From Cornus controversa (lineage: Eukaryota; Streptophyta; Magnoliopsida; Cornales; Cornaceae): a DNA stretch of 64,000 bases. Positions 1-10,969 of the stretch are shown here, piece after piece. Positions within the stretch are counted from its first letter, which is position 1, and the number at the start of each line of letters is the position of its first letter. The stretch spans positions 83,097,270-83,161,269 of the forward strand of contig CM048846.1 of assembly GCA_026545225.1 (NCBI GenBank), written 5' to 3'. A model generated the notes under the pieces. That model was given only the letters and a program-made list of their open reading frames with translations, had not been told where the DNA came from and ran no database searches. The position numbers and the translations under genes are program-made.

Positions 1-176
1 GAAATTAGTATTCGGATGATACTTTTTTGGACATCCAAACAAGGCACTAGAATGTAAAGGTGTTTTAGACATTTTAGTTATTAAATTAACAAAATGTCTT
101 TATTTACACATTTTTTTATAAAGAGTTTTTTGCGCTTACACATTTGATATATATTGAGTGTGTTTTACACTTTACC
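1..176. repeat. 3' part of a Mutator-like miniature element, cut by the window edge
   Basis: The first 176 bases match the right half of the element at 32639-33327. Shared blocks include the stretch around 68-110 (gtgttttagacattttag, then attaaattaacaaaatgtc) and the terminal tgttttacactttacc. The left half would lie outside the window. No coding capacity is visible. Confidence 0.6.
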
Positions 177-448
177 ATTTATAGTATTATATATAAGTAC
201 TTAAATAATTATGCAATATAAACGAAGTGGGGATAACTTGTCTACCCTAATCTCACTATCAATTTTTTAGTCCAGCATGCCTTGCCAAGTTACACCTTAA
301 GTGAGAAGATGTATCTATAAAATCTTTTTTTTTTAGTTGAAGTATTTATATAAATCTTTGCATCATGAGAGTTTTCCTTTTTTTTTCTTGGACAACTTAG
401 GTCTCTTCAAGTCTGTAAAAAATATGATGAAATAGGTGTTTTATTTTA

Positions 449-1246
449 GGACAAAATATACTCACACCCCTTGAGATTTGCCCCAACTACATTCATATTT
501 ATAACTTGACAAAACCTACGCTCACACCACCTGATGTTTGATAAATGATTACACTCAACTCCAACACTATATGTATTATTTGTTTATCCATCCATTAACT
601 GCAAATATATTTTTTTAATTATTTTTCATGTTTAAAAGACTACATTATCCCAACTTTCCTTTCATTATTTCCTTTTTAACCTTAAGCCACACTCACACAT
701 ACACATATATATATTTTTGTAGCACTAGAAATATATTGCAAATTTTATTAAATATATTTTTAATATATGTTATATTACGTATTTTACTTAAACAATAAAT
801 TAAAAATTATACAAACTTGTAATTCTTTCAAGCTTTATGAATCTTAATGTGATGATGACTATGTATATATGTGTATCTGTATGAACCTTTATCATCATCA
901 AATTAAGATTCATAAACTTTGAAAGAATTACAAGTATGTATAATTTGTAATTTTAAATTTAAATTTATTTTATACTAAAATATATAATATAACATATATT
1001 AAAAATACATTTAATAAAATTTGTAATATATTTCTAGTGCTGCAAATATATACATGTGTGTGTGTGGCTTAAGGTTAAAAGGGAAGTAATGGAAGGAAAG
1101 TTGGGACAATGTAATCTTTTAAACGTGAAAAATGAGATCAAGAATATCTTTTCAATCAATGAAGGGGTAAAACAGACAATACATAAAGTGTTGGGGTTAA
1201 GTGTAATCATGCATAAAACCTCAGGGGGTGTGAGTGTATTTTACCC
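449..1246. mobile_element. Mutator-like foldback MITE (family 1, copy 1)
   Basis: This is a non-coding inverted-repeat element. The left end (GGACAAAATATACTCACACC) and the reverse complement of the right end (GGGTAAAATACACTCACACC) match, and complementarity continues inwards for about 250-300 bases per arm. It is flanked by near-identical 9-bp direct repeats, TTTATTTTA at 440-448 and TTCATTTTA at 1247-1255 (8 of 9 identical). A 9-bp duplication with long terminal inverted repeats is typical of Mutator-like elements. The open frame at 1056-1256 lies in the right arm and is incidental. A second copy is at 29514-30847. Confidence 0.75.
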
Positions 1247-1765
1247 TTCATTTTAATAATAATTTGCAGCCATCACCGTACAAATAAATTTGATGAATTT
1301 AGTTTTTTTTTATATAGAAAAAAATTATTTTAGTTTGTGTCAAAATTGTCATAGCATGTCAAAAAATTGAAAGATAACTGAGTTGAAATATCTTTGAATT
1401 TTTTCAAGGAAAAATGTACCATTTTCACCTGACCATTATTTGAATCTAAGGTGCTCTTTGATAATTTAATTCAACTCTTAATTCTGAACAGATTAAGCGC
1501 TTATTCAATTAAGTGTGTTTGATAACATAATTTGAATATTAATGAAAACGATAAATACCACTTAATATCGGGTAAAATTTTAAATAACAAAAATATCACT
1601 TATCAATGTTGAATATTGAAAATTTAAAAAAATATCAAAAAAAATTTGTTTTTTAATTATTACTTGAAAACTTCAACTCTTAAAATTTTCGATACTTAAT
1701 TTTCAGTTTTATCAAACACCTAAATCTCTATAGAGGGGCATGAATTAAAATTTCATTGTTGGATT

Positions 1766-2457
1766 TAGGGGTGACAAAATTGGACACAACACGACACGAA
1801 TTAAGTGAATTTGGTTTAAGGTAAGTTGACACATTTAATAAATGGGTCGACACGAATACGACATGCAAAGATTGGATTGAGTTTGAATTTAAGCCTTCTA
1901 ACCCGTGACACGATTATAATACGATTACGACATGAATTATTCTTATATTATGGTTTTATACAAAATTATATATACATAGTTATATATATTACAATTGTTT
2001 GTAGTCTATTTGTTTGTTTACAGGACTAATGTAATCATAAAATGCAAGGATGAAATTATTATAGTGTCTTCCCAGTTGTTGAATCACCTTAATATGTTTT
2101 TGAGTTTATATATAGATACAAAATTTATAACATATTTTTATTATATGATTTATGTATTGATATGTACTTTGTTTTTTATATAATCTTCAGAGAGATTTTT
2201 AGGGGTAGAGAAACCCATATAATACAAGTTAAACGAATTAAAAATGTTATTAAATAAGTCGTGTCATTATATAACATGTTTATTATACGGGTTACACGGA
2301 TTGACACGAATAACACGTTTAATAAACGAACTGAATTAGTGTTGATGGTCTTTGATACAATTATTAAATAAGTCGGACTAAAGTTGAACTGTTTAGTAGA
2401 ATATTCATACATTGACCCGATACGAATCCGACACGGGAATACAAATTACCACCCCTA
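1766..2457. mobile_element. Non-autonomous hAT-like element (copy 1)
   Basis: The element is 692 bp with short inverted termini: it starts TAGGGGTGACAAAATTGG and ends AATTACCACCCCTA. It is flanked by a perfect 8-bp target duplication, GTTGGATT, at 1758-1765 and 2458-2465, the hAT hallmark. The interior carries degenerate repeats of motifs such as ACACGA and TTTATTAAAC in both orientations. It has no transposase frame; small open frames inside are incidental. A related copy in the opposite orientation is at 58633-59296. Confidence 0.85.
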
Positions 2458-2698
2458 GTTGGATTAAAGAAAATCACTGCAAGTGCCTGAGATACACGAA
2501 AGAAAATCCAATATTTAAAAACTAACAAAATATATGCAGATAAAGAAGCCTTTGTATTCTCTCTGCATTTTGTTCAGAAAGGGTGTAATAGAATAGCTGA
2601 TGCTCCATTAAGGTATGCTTTTTAGATTTAAGAGGTGTCAGGGAAATTACAGACGTTTGTGTTAGTACACAGGTTTCAGGAGTTGAGGAGATCAAGAA

Positions 2699-2981
2699 AG
2701 GGGCACAAAAAATCAAACCAAATTGAATTGAACCAAATTTGATATTTTTTTTCACAATGTAATTTGATTCTGATTCCAAAAATAACGTAAAAATCCAATC
2801 CTATTTGGTTGACTTTTATGGTTAGTCGTAGAACCAAATCAAACCAAACTGAACCTTTCTCTCACGATTCAATTTGGTTCGATATCATTGGATTCCCAAT
2901 TCGGTTCAGTTTCAAGATTTATGGAGTTTGGTTCTAAAATAATCTTAAACCGGTCCATTCCGAATCGTGTACACCCCTAAA
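2699..2981. mobile_element. Short hAT-like element rich in AACCAAA motifs
   Basis: The left end AGGGGCAC and right end GTGTACACCCCT are inverted matches. Both sides are bounded by ATCAAGAA (2691-2698 and 2982-2989), an exact 8-bp direct repeat. The right terminus carries two or three extra A residues, so the exact boundary is uncertain. The interior is made of AACCAAATC/GGTTCGGTTT-type motifs in both orientations. It is non-coding. Confidence 0.6.
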
Positions 2982-3174
2982 ATCAAGAAATATTGCAGTT
3001 ACCTCGCACACATCCATTTCGGTTGGAGAATTAAACTTTCAACATTCCATCTTGGAAATTACAGGAATTACTATTGGAATACAACTGTGTAATTTACTTT
3101 AATTTCAATAAATTTGTTTGTGGGGAAAAAATAAAAGAAACTATCAATATTTTGACAAATTCATGAAATTTGTG

Positions 3175-3209
3175 TGTGTGTGTGTGAGAGAGAGAGAAAG
3201 AGAGAGAGT
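3175..3209. repeat. (GT)n/(GA)n microsatellite
   Basis: A run of alternating gt is followed directly by an imperfect ga run in otherwise AT-rich intergenic sequence. Confidence 0.8.
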
Positions 3210-4334
3210 GCTCAATTGCCATTCAAAATTAATGAAGTTCGTGGTCTAAAAGCTCAATGCCAGAAATATTAGACAGTTGATATCTAGGAGGAACCTTTGA
3301 AATAACATTTGCAGTTACCTTCAACAAAACTATACTATATGCTTGCTACCTTCCGAGCTAAGCTGTATTCCTTCAATGGTAGTTTCTCAAGCCAACTTCA
3401 GGTTGTTACAGTCACGTTCTCGGTGGAATGTAAACCTGGCCAACCTGTTCTTACAAAATCACCATTAAAAAGGATTGAACAGAGTTAAAAGAGCTACACA
3501 AAAGACCATAATCGACAAATTTCAACATAGAAGTATAGAACTGCAGAGAAAAAGATATGTAGTTATATTGCTGTAATTTTCATATAATGGAAGTACCTCG
3601 GGACCATCCATGCAAAAACACACCAATTGCCAAGTTTTTTCACAGAAAATCAAGACGAATTTGAACAATCTTTTCATCAGGCAACCGCATTTAATCATCA
3701 ACCACATTGAGATGGTTGGATGGTTTTACTTAAAACATGTCTCCTGAAGGCAACTGAAGAAATAGAAGAGGCAAATGTTGGATTCTTTGTAACAAGGAAG
3801 CTGCTATGCCAGCTCTCTGCAATTCAGTGACCACATTGATTGTCCACTCAAACTCCTTTGATTATATTTTTAACGTTTCGTCCTCCTAAGCAGGTCTCAA
3901 AAGGGAATTTCTTCTAACAATAATTGTAGTTGTCTGAGGTTTTATGCTGACTATCTGCTATCTAATAATACAACTTTCCTCCGTTGCTTTTCTTTTAAAA
4001 ACATTGCCTGTATAGCTATATTTTAGGTTCTATTTAACATGAAGATTTATATAACATGCTTAGAAAAATTGGAGTAACCCAATCTTGACAACATTAGATG
4101 TTTCATTATTGTGCATCAAAATCAACAAAGATCTAAAATATTTATTTGCAGCAATCTTTCCCCAAATTTTATAGTATGACAGAAGTCAATGACATGTATA
4201 TGCATGTCACTAATTTTATTCCAGTGCATCAAAATCAATAAAGATCTAAAATGTTTAATTGCAACAGTCGTTGCCCAAATTTTATAGTCTACGATAATTT
4301 AACCATTTTCTAAGTCAATGACTCAGCAACATGC

Positions 4335-4385
4335 AGAGGTAAGACCCCAGAGTGGCGGAGTCTCGTGCACTGGGGTAGCCCAATA
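4335..4385 (-). repeat. Possible SINE fragment
   Basis: On the minus strand this stretch reads ccccagtgcacgagactccg followed by a gtctggggtc-like block. This resembles a body segment of widespread plant SINEs of the Au/TS type. Only about 50 bp is recognisable; tail and target duplication are not visible. Confidence 0.35.
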
Positions 4386-5970
4386 GTTGAACCGTTTTCT
4401 AACTCAATGACCCTGCGACAGTTATAAAATTTTGAACTAAACAGGGAAGGAGAAGGAGCATAACTCCAGCTTCAAAACTCACATTGCATGCATCAAGAAA
4501 TCCTAAGACCAAGCCATTTAAACAATAAGGGCATGCCAAAATAGTTGACTGAAGAAACTAAGGGCATGCCAAAATAGTTAGTTAAGTATCCATTTATAAA
4601 GAGGAAACAGGCATTATAAAATGGTGGTGTAGCTTTTTTAGGTCAACAATGGTAAGGGAAACTAGATTTTGTTCAATCCCTAAAACCAGTGGCAACTTAT
4701 TAAGGATACTTTCCAATAATCGGCTATGTTCGGTAAAATATTTTACTAAAGATAGTGTCAATTACAAAAATAAAAGCATATTAAAATAAACAAAAACTGC
4801 CAGAAAAGAAATGACTACAACTTAAGCTTGAAAAGCCAGACTAAGAAACAAAACTTCACAGCATAAATTATCATACAACAGTGCAGTTGTAGCCTTGTGG
4901 GTAAGAGAAACAGAATCTTTTGCTGTGAACCTCACAATAGGTGTTTAATACTGACAAAAATCTGAAATTCCACAGATGTACAAACCAAACCACAAGTTCT
5001 GTCTCAATAAATGAATAATCTAAACAGGTTTAAACCATGCTGGAACGCTAAGCATGCTAGTTCTACATTGCGTGAGATATCCAAAACAATTGCACTTAAA
5101 ATTATAACAATCTTAATTTTTATGCACATTTACATGCAGATGAAGCAAATTGAAACATAAATTTAACATTGCTGCAGAGGGAGGGAAAAAATATTTATAG
5201 TTTACTGCTTTTATTTTCATGATGGAGAAAGTATTTCATAAACCAAGTCTAAACCGTCCATATAAAAACACTCAAGTCACCATTTTTTCTCACCAAATTT
5301 ACACATATTTAAACAATTTTCTCATCAGAAAACCCCTTTTAACTACAAAACACATTAAGCTAGGTTTACTTCACAAGGTAAATTTTGTGAATCAGAAACA
5401 GAACAGGCAGATGCTTCATGCTTTGTAAGCGTTTTCTAAGTCAATAACAAGTACATGTGGTGTCACTAATTAAAATTTCCCCCCCGAAAGTTATCATGTT
5501 TTGTTGTTGTTGATAAGTCCGAAAGTTTTCAAATTTTAGCTAAAGTTTTTCCTAAACAGGAAAGGAGCACAGATCTTTGGCTTCAAAAATTACATCTCAT
5601 TCATCCAGAAATCCAACATCTTAACTTTGAAAATGAAAATGTCACTGTCAGGATAAAAAACCTAAGGAAATGCTAGAAAGAGTTAAATATCCATCTGCAA
5701 AGGAAAAAACAGCATAGAAGATGGATTTGCTTCTTTAAGTCAACAAATGGTAGGAGAAACCAAATTTGTACTCTAGAATCCCCAAAAACAGGGACAACTT
5801 ATTAAGGATATTCGGCAATATTCGTTAGTGATAGTCTCTATTTATAAAATAAGATCACATTAAAACATACAAAATCTGCCATCAAAGAAAGAGAATGCGA
5901 ACTAAATTTGAAAAGCTAGGCAAACAAGCAAAGCTTTCCATCATAAATTTTATTATCCATAGAACATTGC

Positions 5971-6286
5971 AGTTATAGGTAAGAGAAAAAGAACATTTTG
6001 CTGTGACCCTCAAAATAGATGTTTAGTTACCAAATAGTAAATTTCTGCAGATATACAGACCAAACCACAAGGTTTCTCCCAATAACCCAAACAATGCTGC
6101 AATACTAGGCATGCTAGTTCTATACTGCAGTTATAGGTAAGAGAAATAGAACATTTTGCTGTGACACTCAAAATAGATGTTTAGTTACCAAATAGTAAAT
6201 TTCTGCAGATATACAGACCAAACCACAAGGTTTCTCCCAATAACCCAAACAATGCTACAATACTAGGCATGCTAGTTCTATACTGC
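5971..6286. repeat. 158-bp tandem duplication
   Basis: Two nearly identical direct units start agttataggtaagaga at 5971 and 6129 (period 158) and run to the phrase agttctatactgca. They differ at only a few positions, so this is much younger than the larger duplication that contains it. Confidence 0.85.
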
Positions 6287-6388
6287 ATGAGATATCTAGG
6301 ACAATTCACTTAAAAGTTATGACAAACTCAATTCTTATGTACATTCACATGCAGACGAAGTAAATCCAAACACACATAAATTCGAACC

Positions 6389-7474
6389 TCATAAAGAGGA
6401 AGCAGCCTTAATAGCTCTCTCCAATTCACTCTCCACATCGTCGGCTCGGTTCACAGACTTCTTCGACTCTTTTCGCCCATTGTCTTTTCCACCATTCTTC
6501 TTGTTCCTCCACTGCTCAAATCCACCTGAATTCTCAACCGGCGGCGATGTACTCTTCCCAACACTATCACTACGGCGGCTATAATTCCTTGCAGATTGCC
6601 CCGATTTCATTTCCTCCAACCTATGTTTCATCTCTCTGTTTTCTTCCTGTAAAGTATCCAATTCACTTCTCATCCAAAAACACATCCCCTTCAACAACTT
6701 CAAATCATCTACATTGCTCTCATTTATCTTCACACTAAGCTCTTTCACTTCCTTTACCTCATCAACCCTTTCAATCCCAATCTTATTCGCACTCAAGAAA
6801 GGCAGTTGTTTCCCAAAATCAGCTGCAAAATTGACTCCCCACCGGAGATTTACCGCCACCCGCTTTGTCACCGGCAGTTCCGTCCTTGCCCTGACAGCAA
6901 TACCCGACAAAATCGAATCTTTCCCACTACAAGACTCCATTGTCAAGTGACTCAAGTCCTTCCAAACCGTTGGCCTCTCAAACGGCACAAACCCAATTGA
7001 ATTGACCTCACCATTTGCTTTAGGGTTAGGGTTAGGGTTTGGGGCAGAATAGGTGGTTTTGCATAGAGAGAAATTGCCAAACTGGGGCTTGAATTGGAGA
7101 GAGAAGATAGGGTTAGGGTTTTGAGGTGAGAAGGTGCAGTGGGCGGAAATGACAAGAGGAGAGTTGTGTGGGGATCCGAAGAAGCTGACGCCGGACTTGA
7201 GGGTGAGGGTTAAAGGTGGAGTGGCGGCGGCGGCCACGGCGGTTCTGGTGGTGGAGGTAGGGGTGTAGGAGAGTTTGACGGAGGGGCCGGTGAGAAAATT
7301 GGTGGAGAGAGAAAAGCAAACGTCGGAGGAATCGGTGCCTGTGAGGCCGGAGAGTAAGGGGAATCCGAAAACTGATATGGGTATTTTGGCTCGGAGTAGG
7401 AGTGGGTTTTGGGGGTTGTGAAGGTGAGGTTGGGAATTCTTAAGCTGATCTTGAACTGTCAGGGAAAACTTCAT
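6389..7474 (-). CDS. Uncharacterised plant protein with beta-rich body and C-terminal coiled coil (361 aa)
   Basis: A single-exon gene; the length, codon-like composition and conserved-looking body make it the only long uninterrupted frame in the window. Residues 1-40 begin MKFSLTVQDQ and run into alternating hydrophobic stretches. Residues about 40-220 form several candidate amphipathic beta strands (around VCFSLSTNF, LTLTLKSGVSFF, AVNLRWGVNFAADFGKQLP), separated by Ser/Thr/Pro-rich loops. A Pro-Asn repeat sits near residues 145-152. Residues about 270-295 are a charged coiled coil (LDTLQEENREMKHRLEEMK), followed by a basic, low-complexity, probably disordered tail ending in an acidic helix. 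No signal peptide or membrane helix is evident. The strand pattern could suggest an outer-membrane-like barrel or an organelle-surface protein, but that is inference only. I do not recognise the family name. The stop is followed by the duplicated 3' flank. Confidence 0.85.
   Translation of the reverse strand: MKFSLTVQDQLKNSQPHLHNPQNPLLLRAKIPISVFGFPLLSGLTGTDSSDVCFSLSTNFLTGPSVKLSYTPTSTTRTAVAAAATPPLTLTLKSGVSFFGSPHNSPLVISAHCTFSPQNPNPIFSLQFKPQFGNFSLCKTTYSAPNPNPNPKANGEVNSIGFVPFERPTVWKDLSHLTMESCSGKDSILSGIAVRARTELPVTKRVAVNLRWGVNFAADFGKQLPFLSANKIGIERVDEVKEVKELSVKINESNVDDLKLLKGMCFWMRSELDTLQEENREMKHRLEEMKSGQSARNYSRRSDSVGKSTSPPVENSGGFEQWRNKKNGGKDNGRKESKKSVNRADDVESELERAIKAASSL
7018..7043 (-). other. Telomere-like repeat inside the coding sequence
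   Basis: The plus strand reads three consecutive ttaggg-type units followed by tttgggg. On the coding strand these CCCTAA units encode the Pro-Asn repeat of the 361-residue protein. A second short copy (agggttagggtttt) lies at 7109-7122. This is either an interstitial telomeric repeat captured in a coding region or a telo-box-like element doubling as code. Confidence 0.75.
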
Positions 7475-7600
7475 CTTTCTCTCTCTAAAGATTTCCTTCC
7501 TCTCTCTAGCGCTTCATGTTTCTCTCTGTAATTTTCTCTCTCTCTGGAGTCTGGACTCAGTCGTCACAGTGTTCTCTGATCCGAGAGATGAGAGAATGAA
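7475..7600 (-). promoter_or_regulatory. Purine-rich 5' leader with a three-codon upstream ORF
   Basis: Upstream of the start at 7474, the minus strand is a GA-rich leader (repeated GAGAGA blocks), typical of plant 5' untranslated regions and TATA-less promoters. It contains one upstream start, ATG at 7517-7515, giving ATG-AAG-CGC-TAG (7517-7506), which ends 31 bases before the main ATG. A CCAAT motif lies further up, near 7620-7635. No TATA box is visible. Confidence 0.5.
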
Positions 7601-8850
7601 GCTGCAGGGGAAGACCATTGATTGGATCGTTCGATTTGAAGCCCACAATCAAGTTTTTTTTTTTTTTAAATAATAAATAAATAAATCGGGTAAAACCTTT
7701 TTTTGGCAGGTTTATAAAATTAATTTTAGCAAAAATTTTGAATAAATTATACACCAGACCTCATGTGACATATTCGTAACAAACAATTCTATTACTAATT
7801 TTACAATATTACTTATTGAACAAACATGTCCAGTCATTTACTTGCTTATAGGACTTTATAAAAGAAAGAACAAAATTGTTTTTATTAAAATAAAATGAAG
7901 AAAAACAGTTACTTAAAATTTGAAACCTATGCTCAAAAATGCAAATTTTAAAAGTTATAAATTTTATTTCATTTAAAAGTTTATTGAGTCAAAATTTCTA
8001 TCATTTATAAGGATTTTTTTTATTTTTTTATCATATAAGTACTTGGACACTTTTTTTTTCACGCGGGCGTTGGAACTTCTCTGCTCCTCTTTGAGGGTAG
8101 AGAGTTGGAAAGCCCGAATATTTTACCAATGTACAATATGCCCTTACACTCTCATTTAACCAACTAGGTAAGTGATGTGCGAAGGAAGAACATTTAGCTC
8201 TCAAACACGCAAAGAGACTCGTTGCAATGAATTTATTGAGTCGTCTCGGTCTTTTATATGCTTCATTTGAATTGATTGAATTGAAAGGAGAAAAAAAGAA
8301 AAGAGATAAAGGAATAACTATTTTCATGTTTATTTTACAATTGAGGAAGAAAAAGAAAGAAAAAAAAAGGATTGTTTATTCCTTCAAATTGCATTTGCAC
8401 CATTTTTCCAAAAAGATAAGATTTGGATAGAATTGATAGTCACTTTAATGAAAATTTCAAAATACCAAAAGTAGCCTTTCTTTTCATCTATACAAATCAA
8501 AGATTAAGCTATTTTTCTTTTCTTTTCTGTTTCCGAACTCCATTATCCTTACTTTTCTTTTTCATCATTTCATTTCTCTTTCTCTGTCACCAACTAAGGG
8601 TACACATGGTACATATTAGACCAATTTATGAGTATTTTGAAACCAAATTGTTAGAATATATTAGTATATATTTTATATTGAACATTTTTCATATTAAATT
8701 AGGATTTCTGTTATTGGGAGCTTACCATGTATATGATAACTTGCTCCCCACTCACACACCCCTTTCATTCTCCTATATATATGATTTCACTGTATATTGT
8801 AGATATACCATTGATTAATATAATTCAGATATAATTCACTCTCTATTTCT
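7601..8850. other. AT-rich intergenic sequence
   Basis: Homopolymer-rich sequence with no recognised gene. The open frames at 8031-8327 (minus) and 8423-8818 (plus) are low in complexity and look incidental. Confidence 0.5.
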
Positions 8851-8863
8851 CTTATTTTAACAT

Positions 8864-9447
8864 GGCACAAGTGTTAGATCCTTTGGATGCTCAAGAAGTG
8901 GTTCTAGTGCAAATCTTGGCGTTGGTGTTTTAAAAAGGAAGGACAAAATAAAAGGACAATCTGAATTTGACATGTTTGTTCGAGAAACTGAAAATGTCCA
9001 ACCTGTGAAATCATATTTGGATATTTATCTTAAAGAGGGGTTTTCATTTGTAGTGAGGGTTCAAATGTCCATTGCTTTAAAATGGTGGAAGGCAAACAAC
9101 CTCAAGTTCCGTGTGTTATCAAAGATGACAAGTCATATATTATCCATTCTTGTTACAACTGTAGCTTTTGAAGCTGCCTTAATTAGCACTAAAGCTAGAG
9201 TAATTAATCCTTATTGTTCGTCATTGTCTACCAAAACTATAGAAACTTTCATTTGTGGTGGAGATTGGATCCGTGCGCTCCATGGAATCAATAATTCATC
9301 AAAAGTATGCCTATATTTAGTTAATTAAAATTTTCTATCAACTCTTTAGTATCATCAAATCAGAAATTTAAATCTAACTCATGTTATTATTATGTGCAGA
9401 GTAAAAAGACTATTACGGAGATTGGGATACCAAATGACTCCTATTAG
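8864..9447 (+). pseudogene. hAT transposase C-terminal dimerisation domain fragment, possibly spliced
   Basis: An open frame through 8972-9304 encodes the conserved hAT dimerisation region. Landmarks are KSYLDIYLKEG, LKWWKANNLKF, VLSKMTSHILSI, TVAFEAALIS, YCSSLSTKTIETFICGGDW. In intact RICESLEEPER/Ac-like proteins the corresponding stretch reads like VLSKMAxDxLxIPxSTVxSESxFS and LSPxTVExLICxxDWxR. Serine-rich residues upstream (from about 8864) are in frame, but no start codon or DNA-binding or catalytic part is present. After SSK at 9304 there is a GT donor; an AG acceptor at 9398-9399 would join 15 further codons ending at TAG 9447. Without splicing, the frame stops at 9328. It is either a dead fragment or a domain recruited by the host; expression is unknown. 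Confidence 0.7.
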
Positions 9448-10495
9448 GTACTTAATCTTTTTATATACTTTTCTCTTTCTTATGTTAAATAAATTTCTTT
9501 TACCCTCAAAAAAATATCTTTGATAACTAATTCTCAATTGTGTAGGTTGAAGACCTTTTTTTTGCATCAAAAGTATTAGAGATAAGAAGTATTAAACTGT
9601 TGAATTTTGTTAGGTAATTAATTTTTCTTAATATACTTTGCAATATTTTTTATGTTAAATATATTTTTTTCTCAAAAAATGATGTTTGATAACTAATTCT
9701 CAATTGTGCAGGTTGAAGACCTTTTTCTTTGCAACTTTTGATGTTCGTTACAAGAGAATTTTGGAGCTTGAAGTCTTAAACAAGAGATGGTATGTTAGAT
9801 GCAACTTGGCAGTTTGTTTTTGAAACAATGTTGAGATCATAGAAGTTTATCTTTTGGAAATCCCTTAGAATGAGAATATTGTTAAGTATGATCTATATAT
9901 ATTGACTAAATTGCATCAAGACTCCATATCTTTTGGTTGGATGGTGGAAATATCAGTTTTTGCGAATGATGTGAAACTTGTTTGTTGGGTTATAAATTGG
10001 AATTAAGGTTTTCCTAGTCTTGAATATGCTGATTGCATTATTTTGACTCTAATCTTCTATAGGTTATTAAATTGTTTTATTTTGTTAAGTAATTAATTTT
10101 TTTTAATTTAGTAATTTGCAATGCTTTTGATGTTAAATAATTTTTTTCCTCAAAAAATGATGTTTGATAACTAAATTCTCAATTTTGCAGGTTGAAGATC
10201 TTTTTCTTTGCAACTTTTGATCTTCGTTGCTAGAGAATTTTGGAGCTTGAAGTCTTAAACTAGTGATACTATGTTAGATGCAGCTTAACAGTTTGTTTTT
10301 GAAACGATATTGGGATTATTTTAGTTTATCTTTTGGAAATCCTTAAAGAAGATTAGTGTTAAGTATGATCTATATGTATTGACTAAATTGCCTCAAGACT
10401 CATTGTCTTTTGGTTGGATGGTGGAAATATCAGTATTTGCAAATGATGGAGAACTTGTTTGTTGGGTTATAAACTGGAATTAATCTTCTGTAGGT
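9440..10495. repeat. Partly triplicated unit behind the hAT fragment
   Basis: Two direct units of about 476 bp begin near 9591 and 10067. They share gtaattaattttt, tgatgtttgataacta, gcaggttgaaga, ttggagcttgaagtcttaaac and a long block around ttttggttggatggtgg. A shorter third copy of the first part lies at 9440-9590. Each copy places an AG (tgtag, tgcag, tgcag) directly before gttgaaga at 9546, 9712 and 10190, the form of a splice acceptor. No frame runs through the units. Confidence 0.7.
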
Positions 10496-10740
10496 TATTG
10501 TCGATTCATTTGAGAAACAACACCCATGTAGGTTGGATATTTGAGAATGTTGAATATAGTACTGGATTGAATAATGGTAGGAGGCTTTGACTCTATTAGA
10601 AAAGATTAAAATTATAGCATACTTTATTTTAATAACTTTTCTTTTAAGGAAAAGAAATTTGGAGTAATTAATGCACTATTCTATTATGATTTTTTAATGA
10701 AATTTTCTTAGGTCTACTTCTCTTTTTATGATTTTCTCAA

Positions 10741-10969
10741 ACAAGCTTGAACTTGTTATTACTCGAGCTTGGTAACGAGCTCGAGTGAGCTCAATCTCGA
10801 GCTCGGCTCGTTTAGTTAAGTGAGTCGAGCTCGAGCTTTCTTATTTATGTTCGAGCTGAACTTGAATAGTATGTGGAAGTTCAAGCCGAGCTTGAACATT
10901 CTTACAAAATAGTCAAGCCGAGCTTGAACAAGTTACTACTCAGCTAGGCTAGACTCATTTATAGCCCTA
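10741..10969. repeat. Degenerate GAGCTCGAGCTC-type hAT element fragment
   Basis: The stretch is packed with cgagctcgagct and aagccgagcttgaac motifs in both orientations. It ends tttatagccctat, the usual right terminus of a common plant non-autonomous hAT-like family. The left terminus is not recognisable. A related piece interrupts the LINE at about 12606-12735. Confidence 0.5.

Larger units (their letters stand above)
3520..6390. repeat. Ancient tandem duplication downstream of the 361-residue gene
   Basis: Sequence from about 3520 to 5170 is repeated in the same orientation from about 5190 to 6390, at roughly 75-80% by eye. Paired landmarks are the phrase aacttattaaggata at 4695 and 5798, gcatgctagttcta at 5053 and 6109, and acatgcagatgaag at 5132 against acatgcagacgaag at 6348. 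The second unit ends almost at the stop codon of the minus-strand gene, so the duplicated DNA is that gene's 3' flank. No long open frame is conserved between the units, so I read it as non-coding. Confidence 0.6.

Noticed and set aside
1056-1256. 66-residue open frame
   Set aside because: Lies within the inverted arm of a MITE and is not kept in the second copy.
7018-7043. Chromosome-end or telomere junction
   Set aside because: Only about three units, inside an open reading frame, with normal sequence on both sides.
6547-7319. Other frames overlapping the 361-residue gene
   Set aside because: Shadows of the real coding sequence on both strands.
8423-8818. 131-residue open frame
   Set aside because: Low-complexity Phe/Leu/Tyr-rich translation of AT-rich DNA; no domain, no promoter context.
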